A stretch of DNA of 64,000 bases, taken from contig OY970239.1 of assembly GCA_963715405.1 (NCBI GenBank), forward strand, positions 930,001 through 994,000, written 5' to 3'. Both the position numbers and the translations under genes were made by a program. Below, one piece after another: positions 1-7,412 of the stretch; position 1 is the first letter of the stretch, and every line of letters begins with the position of its first letter. Below the pieces are notes generated by a model. It saw nothing but the letters and a program-made list of their open reading frames with translations, did not search any database and was not told the origin of the DNA. This DNA is from JALZKA01 sp963715405. Lineage in GTDB: Bacteria; Actinomycetota; Thermoleophilia; Solirubrobacterales; 70-9.

Positions 1-138
1 AGCCCTCGGCTTCCAGAAGCTCTCGCCCCGCCTGAAGCAGGACCCGGCAGATCAATACGCGATTGTCCGAGGTGGCGGCGATGGCACCCAAAGTACCTTG
101 AGATCCATGGACGCCACTCGCACGTCGCGCGCGACTCG
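1..138. other. window edge, no gene assigned with confidence
   Basis: No complete gene is visible here. Two open fragments compete. On the plus strand, frame 2 is open from base 2 to the TGA at 140, with GC-rich third positions only for its first 15 codons. On the minus strand, a frame from a TTG at 91 runs out of the window and gives a protein-like stretch (GAIAATSDNRVLICRVLLQ). Neither can be identified from so few residues. The right part holds a candidate promoter for the next gene. Confidence 0.3.
94..99 (+). promoter_or_regulatory. candidate -10 box TACCTT upstream of the EamA gene
   Basis: TACCTT fits the TANNNT pattern seen before many genes of this window. It ends 7 bases before an ATG at 107. 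Transcription would then start about at that ATG. No clear -35 element is visible. Confidence 0.35.
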
Positions 139-142
139 ATGA
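107..142 (+). CDS. possible 11-codon leaderless mini-ORF coupled to the EamA gene
   Basis: An ATG at 107 opens an 11-codon frame (MDATRTSRATR) ending in TGA at 140-142. That stop overlaps the EamA start codon as ATGA. The ATG lies at the predicted transcription start of the TACCTT box. Translation of the mini-ORF could deliver ribosomes to the EamA start, which has no obvious Shine-Dalgarno. This is inference from position only; the peptide itself shows nothing recognisable. Confidence 0.25.
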   Translation: MDATRTSRATR

Positions 143-1095
143 GCACCCGAGCCTCGATCTTCTTCGCCTGCGTCGCGCTGCTCTGGGGCGTTCCCTACCT
201 CTTCATCGAGATCGCGGTCGAGGGCGGTGCCTCACCGCTCCTCGTGGGCTGGGGCCGCGTTGCCATCGGCGCCGCGATCCTGCTCCCGATCGCCTGGCGT
301 CTCGGCTACCTCGACGGATTGCGGTCCAAGACGAAGCCGCTCGTGGCGTTCGCGATCGCCGAGTGCGCCCTTCCTTGGTGGCTGATCCCACTGGGACAGC
401 AGGAGGTTTCGTCGTCTCTCGCCGCGATATTGATTGCGACTCTTCCGATCCTGGCAGCGCTCATCGCTTTTCGCTTCGACCCTGAGGAGCGCGTAAGCGG
501 CGTGCGAATGGTGGGGCTTCTCGTCGGCATCACTGGAGTCGTCCTCCTGCTCGGCCTGGACGTCGCGGGCAGACCGGGCGAGATTCTCGGCGCGGTCGCG
601 ATCCTGATCGCGACGTCGTGCTACGCGGCGGGCGTCTTCATCGTCAAGCGAAGCTTTGCCGACGTGAACCCGATCGGGGCCGTGGCGGTCGCGCTTGCAC
701 TTAGCACCGTGATGCTTGCGCCGGCAGGCATCGCATCCATACCCGGCGCCGAGATCAGCGCAGGCGCGGTGGGCTCGATCGCCGTCCTGGGCGCCTTCTG
801 CTCGGCGCTCGCGCTGATCCTGTTCTTCAGCCTGATCACCGAGGTCGGGCCCACGCGCGCGAGCGTGATCACCTATGTGAACCCCGCCATCGCGGTGCTT
901 CTGGGGGTGACGCTGCTCGGCGAGAGCCTTGGCCCTGGCGCGGTCGCCGGCCTCCTCCTGATCCTCGCCGGATCGTGGATCTCGACGGGGGGCGGTATGG
1001 GGGGCGAGAACGCTCTTACCGTTGCCTTTACAAGGCGATGGACGCGACGAAACGGCATACCGACGCGCTCGTCTCAGGGCTCCGCGAGCGGCTAG
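139..1095 (+). CDS. EamA-family (DMT superfamily) transporter
   Basis: The protein has 318 residues and about ten hydrophobic segments, arranged as two five-helix halves typical of EamA/RhaT permeases. Such proteins export or import small metabolites such as amino acids; the substrate cannot be read from sequence. The second repeat begins near residue 145 (GEILGAVAILIATSCYAAG) and ends in the usual glycine-rich final helix near residue 285. The last 30 residues (after ISTGGGMGG) are polar and overlap the start of cpaF by 58 bases. They may be a real tail, or the frame may have lost an earlier stop. Start chosen at the first ATG. Confidence 0.8.
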   Translation: MSTRASIFFACVALLWGVPYLFIEIAVEGGASPLLVGWGRVAIGAAILLPIAWRLGYLDGLRSKTKPLVAFAIAECALPWWLIPLGQQEVSSSLAAILIATLPILAALIAFRFDPEERVSGVRMVGLLVGITGVVLLLGLDVAGRPGEILGAVAILIATSCYAAGVFIVKRSFADVNPIGAVAVALALSTVMLAPAGIASIPGAEISAGAVGSIAVLGAFCSALALILFFSLITEVGPTRASVITYVNPAIAVLLGVTLLGESLGPGAVAGLLLILAGSWISTGGGMGGENALTVAFTRRWTRRNGIPTRSSQGSASG

Positions 1096-2169
1096 CCGCC
1101 GAGCGCCGCTTGGACGCTGCCGCCGGGCGTCTCGGCGGCGATGTCGCAACCGCCATCGACGATCTGGTCGAGCGCGAAGCCTCCGTCCTTCGTGAGGACA
1201 GGCGTTCCCAGCTCAAGAAGCTCGTCATGCGCGAGACGATTGGCCTGGGCCCGCTCGAGGACCTCCTCGCGGACCCCACCGTCGAGGAGGTGATGGTCAA
1301 CGGGCACGGATCGGTTTACGTCGAGCGCGGCGGGCGAATCGAGCGAGCTTCCGTCGCGTTCGGTTCGGATGACGAGGCTCGCGAGGCGATCGAGCGCATC
1401 CTCGCGCCAACGGGCCGCAGGGTCGACGAGCTTTCGCCGATGGCCGACGCTCGCCTCGGCGACGGGTCGCGTGTGAACGTGGTGGTTCCCCCGCTTGCGG
1501 TCGACGGCCCTTCGATCTCGCATCCGCAGGTTCGGAGTGAGCCGGCCGGGACCCAGCGAGCTGGTCGCCTCGGGATCGCTGCCGGCACTCGCCGCCGAGA
1601 TCCTGGAGGCCGCGGTCAGCAGTCGGCGCACCGTCCTCGTCACGGGCGGGACCGGATCGGGCAAGACGACGCTCCTGAACGCCATCTCGGCCTGGATCCA
1701 GCCGGTGGAGCGGATCATCACGATCGAGGACGCCGCGGAGCTTCGCCTCCGCCAGCCGCACGTGGTGAGGCTCGAATCGCGCCCGGCGTCGGTCGAGGGC
1801 AGGGGGGAGGTGACGATTCGGGACCTGCTGCGGAACGCGCTCCGGATGCGGCCCGACCGCATCGTGATCGGGGAGGTGCGCGGCCCGGAGGCACTCGACC
1901 TGCTCACCGCCCTCAACACGGGGCACGACGGCGCGCTGTCGACGCTCCACGCCAACTCGCCCGAGGACGCACTGCGGCGGCTCGAAACCCTCGCGCTGAT
2001 GGCGGGCGTCGGCCTGCCGCACGCGGCTATCCGCGACCAGGTTGTGCGGGGCGTGGACGTGATCGTGCACCTGCGGCGCGAGCAGGACGGCAGCCGCCGG
2101 GTCAGCGAGGTCTCCGAGGTGGTTCGCGCCGCGGGTGTTGGCGGCGTAAGGGAGCTCTGGCCAGGTTGA
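1038..2169 (+). CDS. cpaF: Tad/Flp pilus assembly ATPase CpaF (TadA), frameshifted
   Basis: Secretion ATPase that powers assembly of Flp/Tad-type IVb pili at the inner membrane. The N-terminal part is read from the ATG at 1038 to about 1520 and includes the region GLGPLEDLLADPTVEEVMVNG. The rest is in another frame from 1522. It holds the Walker A GGTGSGKTT, the Asp box IITIEDAAEL and the Walker B region RIVIGEVRGPEALDLL. The family reads as GPSISIRRFG across the junction; the extra C at 1521 breaks it. Corrected length would be about 376 residues, normal for CpaF. No other inactivating change is seen, so this may be a sequencing error. tadB and tadC follow with start/stop overlap. Confidence 0.8.
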
Positions 2170-3014
2170 GCCTGCAGGTGCTGCTGGCCGCTCTGGCGGG
2201 CGGGCTCGCCGCGGTCGCCGCTCGCGAGGCGATTCGCGGGACCCCGGCACTCGCAGCCTGGCTCGCGCGTGCGCTTGAGCCGCTCCGCCGCGCGGGCAAC
2301 GAGGGGTACGCGCCAAGCGTTGCCGAGCGAAGAAGGCTCGGTCTCGTCACCGGCGCGGTGCTCTTGGGAGGCGGCACGTGGCTCTTCGGCCCGGCGCCGG
2401 CGGCGCCGCTCGCGGCCGCCGGGCCCACGGCTGCGAGCTGGGCCATCTCCTCTCGCGCCAAGCGCTACCGCATTGCGGTCGAGCGCTCGCTTCCGCGAGT
2501 GGCGATTGCGACGGCGGATGCTCTCGCCGCCGGCCGCTCCGTGCGCTCGGCGCTCGACGCATCCTCGGGCTCGCTCGAAGGCGCTGCGGCTTCGGAGATG
2601 TCGCGTCTTCGTGCCGACCTGGATCTGGGGCTTCCGCTCGAGTCGGCTCTGGGCGGTCTACGCGCTCGCATCAATTCACCTCGCGTCGACTCGTTCTGCT
2701 CCGCGCTCCTCTCTCAAAGGATCGCCGGCGGCGATCTGGTTCATCTCTTGCGCCGCTATGCGGCGGCTGCGGCCGGCCGCGAGCGGGTCGAGGCCGACGC
2801 CCGCTCGGCGACCGCCCAGGCGCGGTTCACCGGAATTCTCGTGGCGGCGATGCCAGCGGGCGCCGCTCTGCTCGCAGAGCTTCTTCATCCCGGTTTCGTC
2901 ACCGGGCTCTTGCAAAGCACCGTTTCGCTCGTCCTCCTATGCGTGGCCGTCGCCTTGCAGGTCGCAGGCTTCGCCGCGATCTCGAGGCTGGGGCGCGTCG
3001 CAGGGTTTCCGTGA
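2166..3014 (+). CDS. tadB: Tad pilus inner-membrane platform protein TadB
   Basis: A 282-residue protein of the type II secretion F domain family. It would form the membrane platform on which CpaF acts. N-terminal hydrophobic segments are followed by the cytosolic helical domain (residues ~95-220, with RVAIATADALAAGRSVRSAL and RLRADLDLGLPLESAL) and two C-terminal membrane helices. The start is a TTG at 2166 overlapping the cpaF stop as TTGA, with AGGGAG upstream. The frame is open further upstream, but that part is only a shadow of cpaF. It pairs with TadC; pilin, prepilin peptidase and outer components are not in the window. Confidence 0.75.
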   Translation: MSLQVLLAALAGGLAAVAAREAIRGTPALAAWLARALEPLRRAGNEGYAPSVAERRRLGLVTGAVLLGGGTWLFGPAPAAPLAAAGPTAASWAISSRAKRYRIAVERSLPRVAIATADALAAGRSVRSALDASSGSLEGAAASEMSRLRADLDLGLPLESALGGLRARINSPRVDSFCSALLSQRIAGGDLVHLLRRYAAAAAGRERVEADARSATAQARFTGILVAAMPAGAALLAELLHPGFVTGLLQSTVSLVLLCVAVALQVAGFAAISRLGRVAGFP

Positions 3015-3841
3015 GCGCCGAGCTCGCGGCGCTGGCGGGGCTCTTCCTGTTCGCGACCGCGTGGGAACTTGCCGGGATGCGCGGATCGCCGGCACTGAGA
3101 ACCTTCGACTTCCCGCCGCGCACGGGTCGCCTCGGCGGGCTTCGCGACGGCCTTGCCGAACGGCTGGACGTCGGCCGCCGCCTCGAGCGGGCAGGTCTTG
3201 GCGATCGAATCACACCGCGCCGCTTCGTCGGAGCCAAGCTCGCAGGCGCCGGCTTGGGGGCGATGGCTGCGCTCGGAGTCGCACCGGTAGCTCCAGGGCG
3301 GTTGGCGCCGATCCTCGCGATCGCCCTGGTGGCCTCGGGCTTCGTCGGTCCTGACGCCTGGGCCGAGCGCCTGGCCCGGCGCCGCCGCACCGCGATGGTC
3401 TCAGCGCTGCCCGACGCGCTCGACCTCGTCGCGGTGGGCGCGGCGACGGGACGCACCCCGGTTGCCCTGTTTAGCGAGATCGCCACGGGCGCGGCGGGGC
3501 CGCTCGCGGCGGAGCTGGCGCTTGCTGTCGCCGAGATCGAGGCCGGCGCGAGACAGTCCGACGCCTTGGCCGCCCTCCGGGAGCGGACCGGCGCGCCGGA
3601 ACTGGGCGCGGTGGCAGCGGCTCTCGAGCGCTCGCGGCGCTATGGCTCACCCCTCGCGGAGCAGCTTCACGCCCAGGCTCAGACGATGCGAGAAGAGGAA
3701 CAGCGCCGGATCGCAGAGCGCGCCGCCCGGGCGGCGCCGAAGATCCAGCTAGTCGTCGCGATGGTGCTCGTGCCCTCGGCACTCCTGGCGATAGCGGCGG
3801 CGCTGGTAGCTCACTCGGACGCGCTGTTCTCGGCGATCTGA
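3011..3841 (+). CDS. tadC: Tad pilus inner-membrane platform protein TadC
   Basis: A 276-residue second T2SF-domain platform protein. It starts at a GTG overlapping the tadB stop as GTGA. It has an N-terminal membrane segment (AELAALAGLFLFATAWELAG), two central helices near residues 75-115, and the T2SF core with LPDALDLVAVGAATGRTP and ERSRRYGSPLAEQLHAQA. A final helix ends in ALFSAI. TadB and TadC normally form a heteromeric platform. The gene ends at a bidirectional hairpin shared with the convergent gene downstream. Confidence 0.75.
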   Translation: MSAELAALAGLFLFATAWELAGMRGSPALRTFDFPPRTGRLGGLRDGLAERLDVGRRLERAGLGDRITPRRFVGAKLAGAGLGAMAALGVAPVAPGRLAPILAIALVASGFVGPDAWAERLARRRRTAMVSALPDALDLVAVGAATGRTPVALFSEIATGAAGPLAAELALAVAEIEAGARQSDALAALRERTGAPELGAVAAALERSRRYGSPLAEQLHAQAQTMREEEQRRIAERAARAAPKIQLVVAMVLVPSALLAIAAALVAHSDALFSAI

Positions 3842-3880
3842 CGCCACGGCCTAGGCACAGCGAGCCGGGGTTCGACGGTG

Positions 3881-3909
3881 GAGTTGAGCCGATACAAGCG
3901 GCTCAACTC
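3881..3909. terminator. hairpin terminator between tadC and the convergent membrane-protein gene
   Basis: A perfect 11-bp inverted repeat, GAGTTGAGCCG at 3881-3891 and CGGCTCAACTC at 3899-3909, separated by a 7-base loop. It lies 39 bases after the tadC stop and about 50 bases after the end of the opposite gene, so it can serve both. It has only a weak T-run after it, as is common in high-GC actinobacteria. Confidence 0.7.
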
Positions 3910-3961
3910 TCCTTTGATTACCGAGATGCCAGTTCGAGCGCGGCCGCCCGAGCCCGCCGAG

Positions 3962-4894
3962 CTACTCGCACGCCTCCTCGTCAAGCCGCCGAGCGATCGC
4001 GGCCGCGTCTCCGCAGAAGCGGTCCAGCTCCTTCGCGGTCTTGAGATGGCCCTTGTGGTTCGCGACGAAGGCCCCCGCCACGAGCTCAAAGGCGAGCCCC
4101 TCGTGCGCCTCCTCTCCGAGCCAGACAATGAAGGTCGGGGAGAAGACACGCCTCGCCTTGACGAGGTCGTCGTTCTTGCCCGTGAAGATCTCGAACTTCT
4201 TGTCGGCGAGCTCGGATTCGACTTCGACGCGCTGGCGGGTGCGGAACACGTCCTCGGCGCTGTCGAGGAACCTAAAGCCCGAGCGACGCTGGATTGCGAG
4301 CTCGGAGAGGAACGGCGCGGTCTCGGGAAGCTGAGAGACGGCGACCGTGAAGTGGTAATAGGTCGTCTGGCGGTTGCCCTTGGAGTCAGTGGAGACCTCC
4401 TCGTAGGTGTAATGGGCCAGGGAACCTGAGAGGCCACCCGGCAGCAGGCCGTTGAAGACCTCTTCGGTGTAGCGCCGGTCACCCTTGCGAAGGAGAGGCG
4501 TGACGGGTGGAAGGCTTCCCTTCCCGCCGATCCGAGTGAGGCCGCGCTGCTTTGCGTAGGCGGTGAAGAAATCGTCGGCAGCCTTGCTCGAGGCGATGAG
4601 GAAGACGATGAGGAGGGCGAGCAGCACCACGACCCCGGCCGCCGCCGCGCCGATGGCGATCCCCGCGCTCGAGCCGGCCGCGATCAGGGCCGCGAAGGCC
4701 ACGACCATCGTGAACCCGAGGACCCAGACGTTGCCCATCAGCTTCTTGAAGTGCTTACCGCGGGTCGCGGTCGCAGTCACCGGCGTCAGCTCGAGCTCCG
4801 GGGCGCCGGCCACGAGCCCGCCCTCGGGAACCCCCGCCGCGGAGAGCTCCTCGGCGCCGGGAGGGGGGACCGATTGGGAGGGTGCATCGCTCAT
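3962..4894 (-). CDS. membrane protein with DUF3137-like C-terminal domain
   Basis: A 310-residue protein of uncertain function. The first ~55 residues are Pro/Glu/Gly-rich and disordered-looking. Two adjacent hydrophobic segments follow (VWVLGFTMVVAFAALIAAG and GIAIGAAAAGVVVLLALLI). The C-terminal domain begins near residue 120 (DDFFTAYAKQRGLTRIGG) and contains TYEEVSTDSKGNRQTTYYHF and FVANHKGHLKTAKELDRFC. This resembles DUF3137-type membrane-anchored proteins, by recollection only. A longer frame starts at 5023, but I chose the ATG at 4894. It has a TAGTCT box 10 bases upstream and begins the low-complexity N-terminus without an atypical extension. Confidence 0.6.
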   Translation of the reverse strand: MSDAPSQSVPPPGAEELSAAGVPEGGLVAGAPELELTPVTATATRGKHFKKLMGNVWVLGFTMVVAFAALIAAGSSAGIAIGAAAAGVVVLLALLIVFLIASSKAADDFFTAYAKQRGLTRIGGKGSLPPVTPLLRKGDRRYTEEVFNGLLPGGLSGSLAHYTYEEVSTDSKGNRQTTYYHFTVAVSQLPETAPFLSELAIQRRSGFRFLDSAEDVFRTRQRVEVESELADKKFEIFTGKNDDLVKARRVFSPTFIVWLGEEAHEGLAFELVAGAFVANHKGHLKTAKELDRFCGDAAAIARRLDEEACE

Positions 4895-4904
4895 CGCGCA
4901 GGCG

Positions 4905-4910
4905 AGACTA
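4905..4910 (-). promoter_or_regulatory. candidate -10 box TAGTCT for the DUF3137-like gene
   Basis: Reads TAGTCT on the minus strand, ending 10 bases before the ATG at 4894. It predicts an almost leaderless mRNA and supports the shorter start. Confidence 0.45.
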
Positions 4911-5097
4911 TCGCCCGGAAGTCCTTCTTTGGCTTCTCTCGGGTGCAATCGGGCTTGCAGATTCGGGGGTCGAACGAGGCTGGCGTTCGAGTACCACGGG
5001 ACCCCCTCATCTCCCATTATCAAGCCAGAAACGGAGCTCCCGAGGGGCGAGTAGCAGTTCCGTCCGACGGAGCGAGTCCAATCCCGAGTGCAGCGTT
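4911..5097. other. non-coding part of the mraZ upstream region
   Basis: Together with 5098-5237 this forms a 343-base gap between divergent genes. Small frames cross it but have no protein-like composition. The left 190 bases show no repeat or hairpin I can support. The control elements for mraZ sit further right. Confidence 0.5.
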
Positions 5098-5132
5098 GTG
5101 TTGCGAAGTGGGGCGATGTGGGTTACTGTGCC
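5098..5132 (+). promoter_or_regulatory. predicted MraZ operator overlapping the mraZ promoter
   Basis: GTG triplets recur at 5098, 5108, 5118 and 5128, exactly 10 bases apart. The two inner copies are extended to GTGGG (GTGGGGCGAT then GTGGGTTACT). MraZ proteins are known to bind a few short G-rich direct repeats of about 10-base pitch in front of their own gene. A promoter-like pair, TTGCGA at 5101-5106 and TACTGT at 5124-5129 with a 17-base spacer, overlaps the repeats. Binding would block RNA polymerase. The mRNA would have a leader of about 100 bases before the TTG at 5238. Confidence 0.6.
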
Positions 5133-5237
5133 GCCTCAAGTTGACCGAAGGGCCGGGGCGCTGAGGCTCCTCCCACCTCACCGCTCCGGCCCGAAGTCTT
5201 CTCGAGACCGAACCACCCACTTCGACGAAAGAACCCC

Positions 5238-5684
5238 TTGGCCTTCCGCGGTCTGCATGAGCACAGCCTCGACGCAAAGGATCGCCTCACGATCCCCTCC
5301 AAGCTCCGCGCCCAGCTCGCCGAGGGCGTGGTGATCGCCGCCTCGCTCGATCCCTGCGTCGAGATTCATCCCGCCTCGGCATTCGCGGCGTACGCGGCCG
5401 AGCTGAAGAAGAAGCTGAACCCGCTTGGCAAGGACGCGCGGATGCTCCGGCGCAGGATCAACTACCAGGCTCAGGATGAGCAGGTCGACTCAGCCGGGCG
5501 CGTCAAGATCCCGAAGCTCCTGCTGAAGCACGGCGCGCTCGAAGGGCCCTGCGTGATCGTCGGCGCAGACACCCACCTCGAAATCTGGAACCCCGAGCGA
5601 TGGGCCGATCAGGTCGCCGTGATGGAGGCAGAGACGGGAGCGATCGCAGAGGGGCTCGGCGAGGGCGACTGGACGGCGGAATAG
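5238..5684 (+). CDS. mraZ: transcriptional regulator MraZ
   Basis: A 148-residue DNA-binding protein with two tandem AbrB/SpoVT-like swapped-hairpin domains. The first runs from LHEHSLDAKDRLTIPSKLRA and the second from QVDSAGRVKIPKLLLKHGAL. MraZ is the first gene of most dcw clusters and represses the cluster, including itself. The start is a TTG at 5238, giving the expected N-terminus MAFRGLHEHSLDAKDR. rsmH follows 11 bases after the stop. The predicted operator lies about 110-140 bases upstream. Confidence 0.92.
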   Translation: MAFRGLHEHSLDAKDRLTIPSKLRAQLAEGVVIAASLDPCVEIHPASAFAAYAAELKKKLNPLGKDARMLRRRINYQAQDEQVDSAGRVKIPKLLLKHGALEGPCVIVGADTHLEIWNPERWADQVAVMEAETGAIAEGLGEGDWTAE

Positions 5685-5695
5685 CCGACCCGGGG

Positions 5696-6682
5696 ATGGA
5701 CACACTCACCTACATGCCCACCGAGCACGTCCCAGTCCTCGCATCCGAGCTGGTCGCCATGTGCGATCCGCAGCCCTCAGAGGTCGTCGTGGACTGCACG
5801 TTCGGTGGCGGTGGCCATGCCAAGCTCGTCGCCGGCCGGATCGGTCCGACCGGTTCGCTGATCTGCATCGACCGTGACCCTTCAGCTCGCGATCGCTTTG
5901 CCGAGATCCATGGCGACTTCGCGTGTCCAGCCACCTTCGTGGCCGGGGACTTCGCCGACGTCTTGCCACGCCTCCGCGGGCAGGGGATCAGCGCGGACGT
6001 CGTTTACATGGACCTGGGCGTCTCATCCATGCAGCTCGACGCTTGGGAGCGCGGCTTCTCATATTCCTACGACGCACCGCTCGATATGCGGATGGACCCC
6101 GCGCAGCCTTTGAGCGCGCGGGACGTCGTAAATGAATGGCCCGAGGATCGGCTGGCTTCGGTTCTGCGCGAGCTGGGTGAAGAGCGCCACTCCCGCTCGA
6201 TCGCTCGCGAGATCGTCGCGCGGCGCCCCATCGAGACCACGTCCGAGCTTGTCGATGCGATCCGCGATGCCGTTCCGGCGGCGTACCGCTTCGGCCGCGG
6301 GCATCCGGCCAAGCGGACGTTCCAGGCGATCCGCATCGCTGTGAACGGCGAGCTCGACTCCATCGACCGCGCGCTGCCCGCTGCCTGGGATCTCCTGAGG
6401 GTGGGAGGTCGCATGGCTGCGATTTCCTTCCATTCGCTCGAGGATCGACGGGCCAAGCGCTTCTTCGCCGATCTTGCGAAGGGTTGTGTGTGCCCGCCTG
6501 AGTTGCCCGTTTGCGTTTGCGGCCACGAGCCCGAAGCGGAGCTTCTCACCCGGCGTGCCGTGGCGCCCTCTGCGGCCGAAGCGGAGGCGAACCCGCGCTC
6601 CCGCTCGGCTCATCTGCGCGTTGCGATCAAGCTGGCGGACGCGGCCCCTGTGGAGGAAGGCGGCGCCGGAACGCCGAACTGA
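5696..6682 (+). CDS. rsmH: 16S rRNA m4C1402 methyltransferase RsmH (MraW)
   Basis: A 328-residue SAM-dependent methyltransferase that modifies C1402 in the 30S P site. N-terminal HVPVL is followed by the SAM-binding motif VVDCTFGGGGHAKLV, then DVVYMDLGVSSMQLD, RTFQAIRIAVNGEL and AISFHSLEDRRAKRFF, all diagnostic. The cysteine-containing segment KGCVCPPELPVCVCG is also typical of the family. ATG at 5696 was preferred because it sits 11 bases after the mraZ stop behind a GGGG run; a second ATG at 5714 would give MPTEHVPVL. ftsL follows 7 bases after the stop. Confidence 0.93.
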   Translation: MDTLTYMPTEHVPVLASELVAMCDPQPSEVVVDCTFGGGGHAKLVAGRIGPTGSLICIDRDPSARDRFAEIHGDFACPATFVAGDFADVLPRLRGQGISADVVYMDLGVSSMQLDAWERGFSYSYDAPLDMRMDPAQPLSARDVVNEWPEDRLASVLRELGEERHSRSIAREIVARRPIETTSELVDAIRDAVPAAYRFGRGHPAKRTFQAIRIAVNGELDSIDRALPAAWDLLRVGGRMAAISFHSLEDRRAKRFFADLAKGCVCPPELPVCVCGHEPEAELLTRRAVAPSAAEAEANPRSRSAHLRVAIKLADAAPVEEGGAGTPN

Positions 6683-6689
6683 ACCCGAG

Positions 6690-7412
6690 ATGGCAGCAAC
6701 CGCAACAGCCCCAGCCCGCAAAAAAGCAGCGCGCGCGGGCGCCTCGCAGCGCCGGCCCCGCCGGCCTGCCCCGGCGCCGCGCCGGCCAGTTGTGGTCCCG
6801 CGACCCGTTTCGGCACCGCGCGGAAGCCTTGCGGCCGTCGCGGTGGGCACGGTCTCGGGGATCGCTGATTCCGGCGTTGTCCTCGGCCTCACGCGCAGCC
6901 GGCTTTGGATCGGGCTGCTCGCCTCTCTGCTGGTCGGGATCGTCGCGCTCAATGTCATGGCGCTCTCCTTCAACGCTGCGTCGTCGAAAACCGCGGCCTC
7001 CTCGGACGAGCTTCGCGAGCAGAATTCCGCCTTGCGTGCGGATATCGCAGACGGCCTTTCAAACGTCCGGCTCCAAAGCGCCGCCCAGCGCATCGGGCTC
7101 GTGATGCCTCAGGCGGCGTCGGCCCTGATGCTGACGCCCGGCGCCGGCGACGCAGAAGCTGCCGCCCAGAGGCTCCGGCGTGGCGACTTCGAGATCGGCT
7201 CGACCTTCGTCCTCACCGTCCCGGAGGCGCCGATCACGCCTGCGGATCCCGCAGCCACGACCGCACCGGTGGACCCAGCGGCCACGGCTCCTGCGATCGA
7301 TCCTGCCACCGGCGCCCCGGTAACGCCCGCGGCCGACCCCGCTGCCGCTCCGCCCCCCACTGCCCCAACGACGCCGGTCGCGCCGGAGGCGGGCGGCGGA
7401 GTTACGCCGTGA
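6690..7412 (+). CDS. ftsL: FtsL-like cell division protein
   Basis: A 240-residue bitopic membrane protein in the ftsL position between rsmH and ftsI. It has a basic, proline-rich cytosolic tail (residues ~8-50, with RRPRRPAPAPRRPVVV) and one membrane segment (LWIGLLASLLVGIVALNVMALSF). A short periplasmic coiled coil with ELREQNSALRADIADGLSN follows. The C-terminal ~70 residues are a low-complexity Pro/Ala/Thr tail (PADPAATTAPVDPAATAP), unusually long for FtsL. FtsL links FtsQ/FtsB to FtsW-FtsI. The assignment rests mainly on position and topology, since FtsL sequences diverge strongly. Confidence 0.75.
   Translation: MAATATAPARKKAARAGASQRRPRRPAPAPRRPVVVPRPVSAPRGSLAAVAVGTVSGIADSGVVLGLTRSRLWIGLLASLLVGIVALNVMALSFNAASSKTAASSDELREQNSALRADIADGLSNVRLQSAAQRIGLVMPQAASALMLTPGAGDAEAAAQRLRRGDFEIGSTFVLTVPEAPITPADPAATTAPVDPAATAPAIDPATGAPVTPAADPAAAPPPTAPTTPVAPEAGGGVTP

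Noticed and set aside
975..3014. One 679-residue frame covering the cpaF start and all of tadB
   Set aside because: The middle of it (about 1521-2165) is out-of-frame translation of cpaF. It exists only because of the one-base shift and the GC-rich absence of stops.
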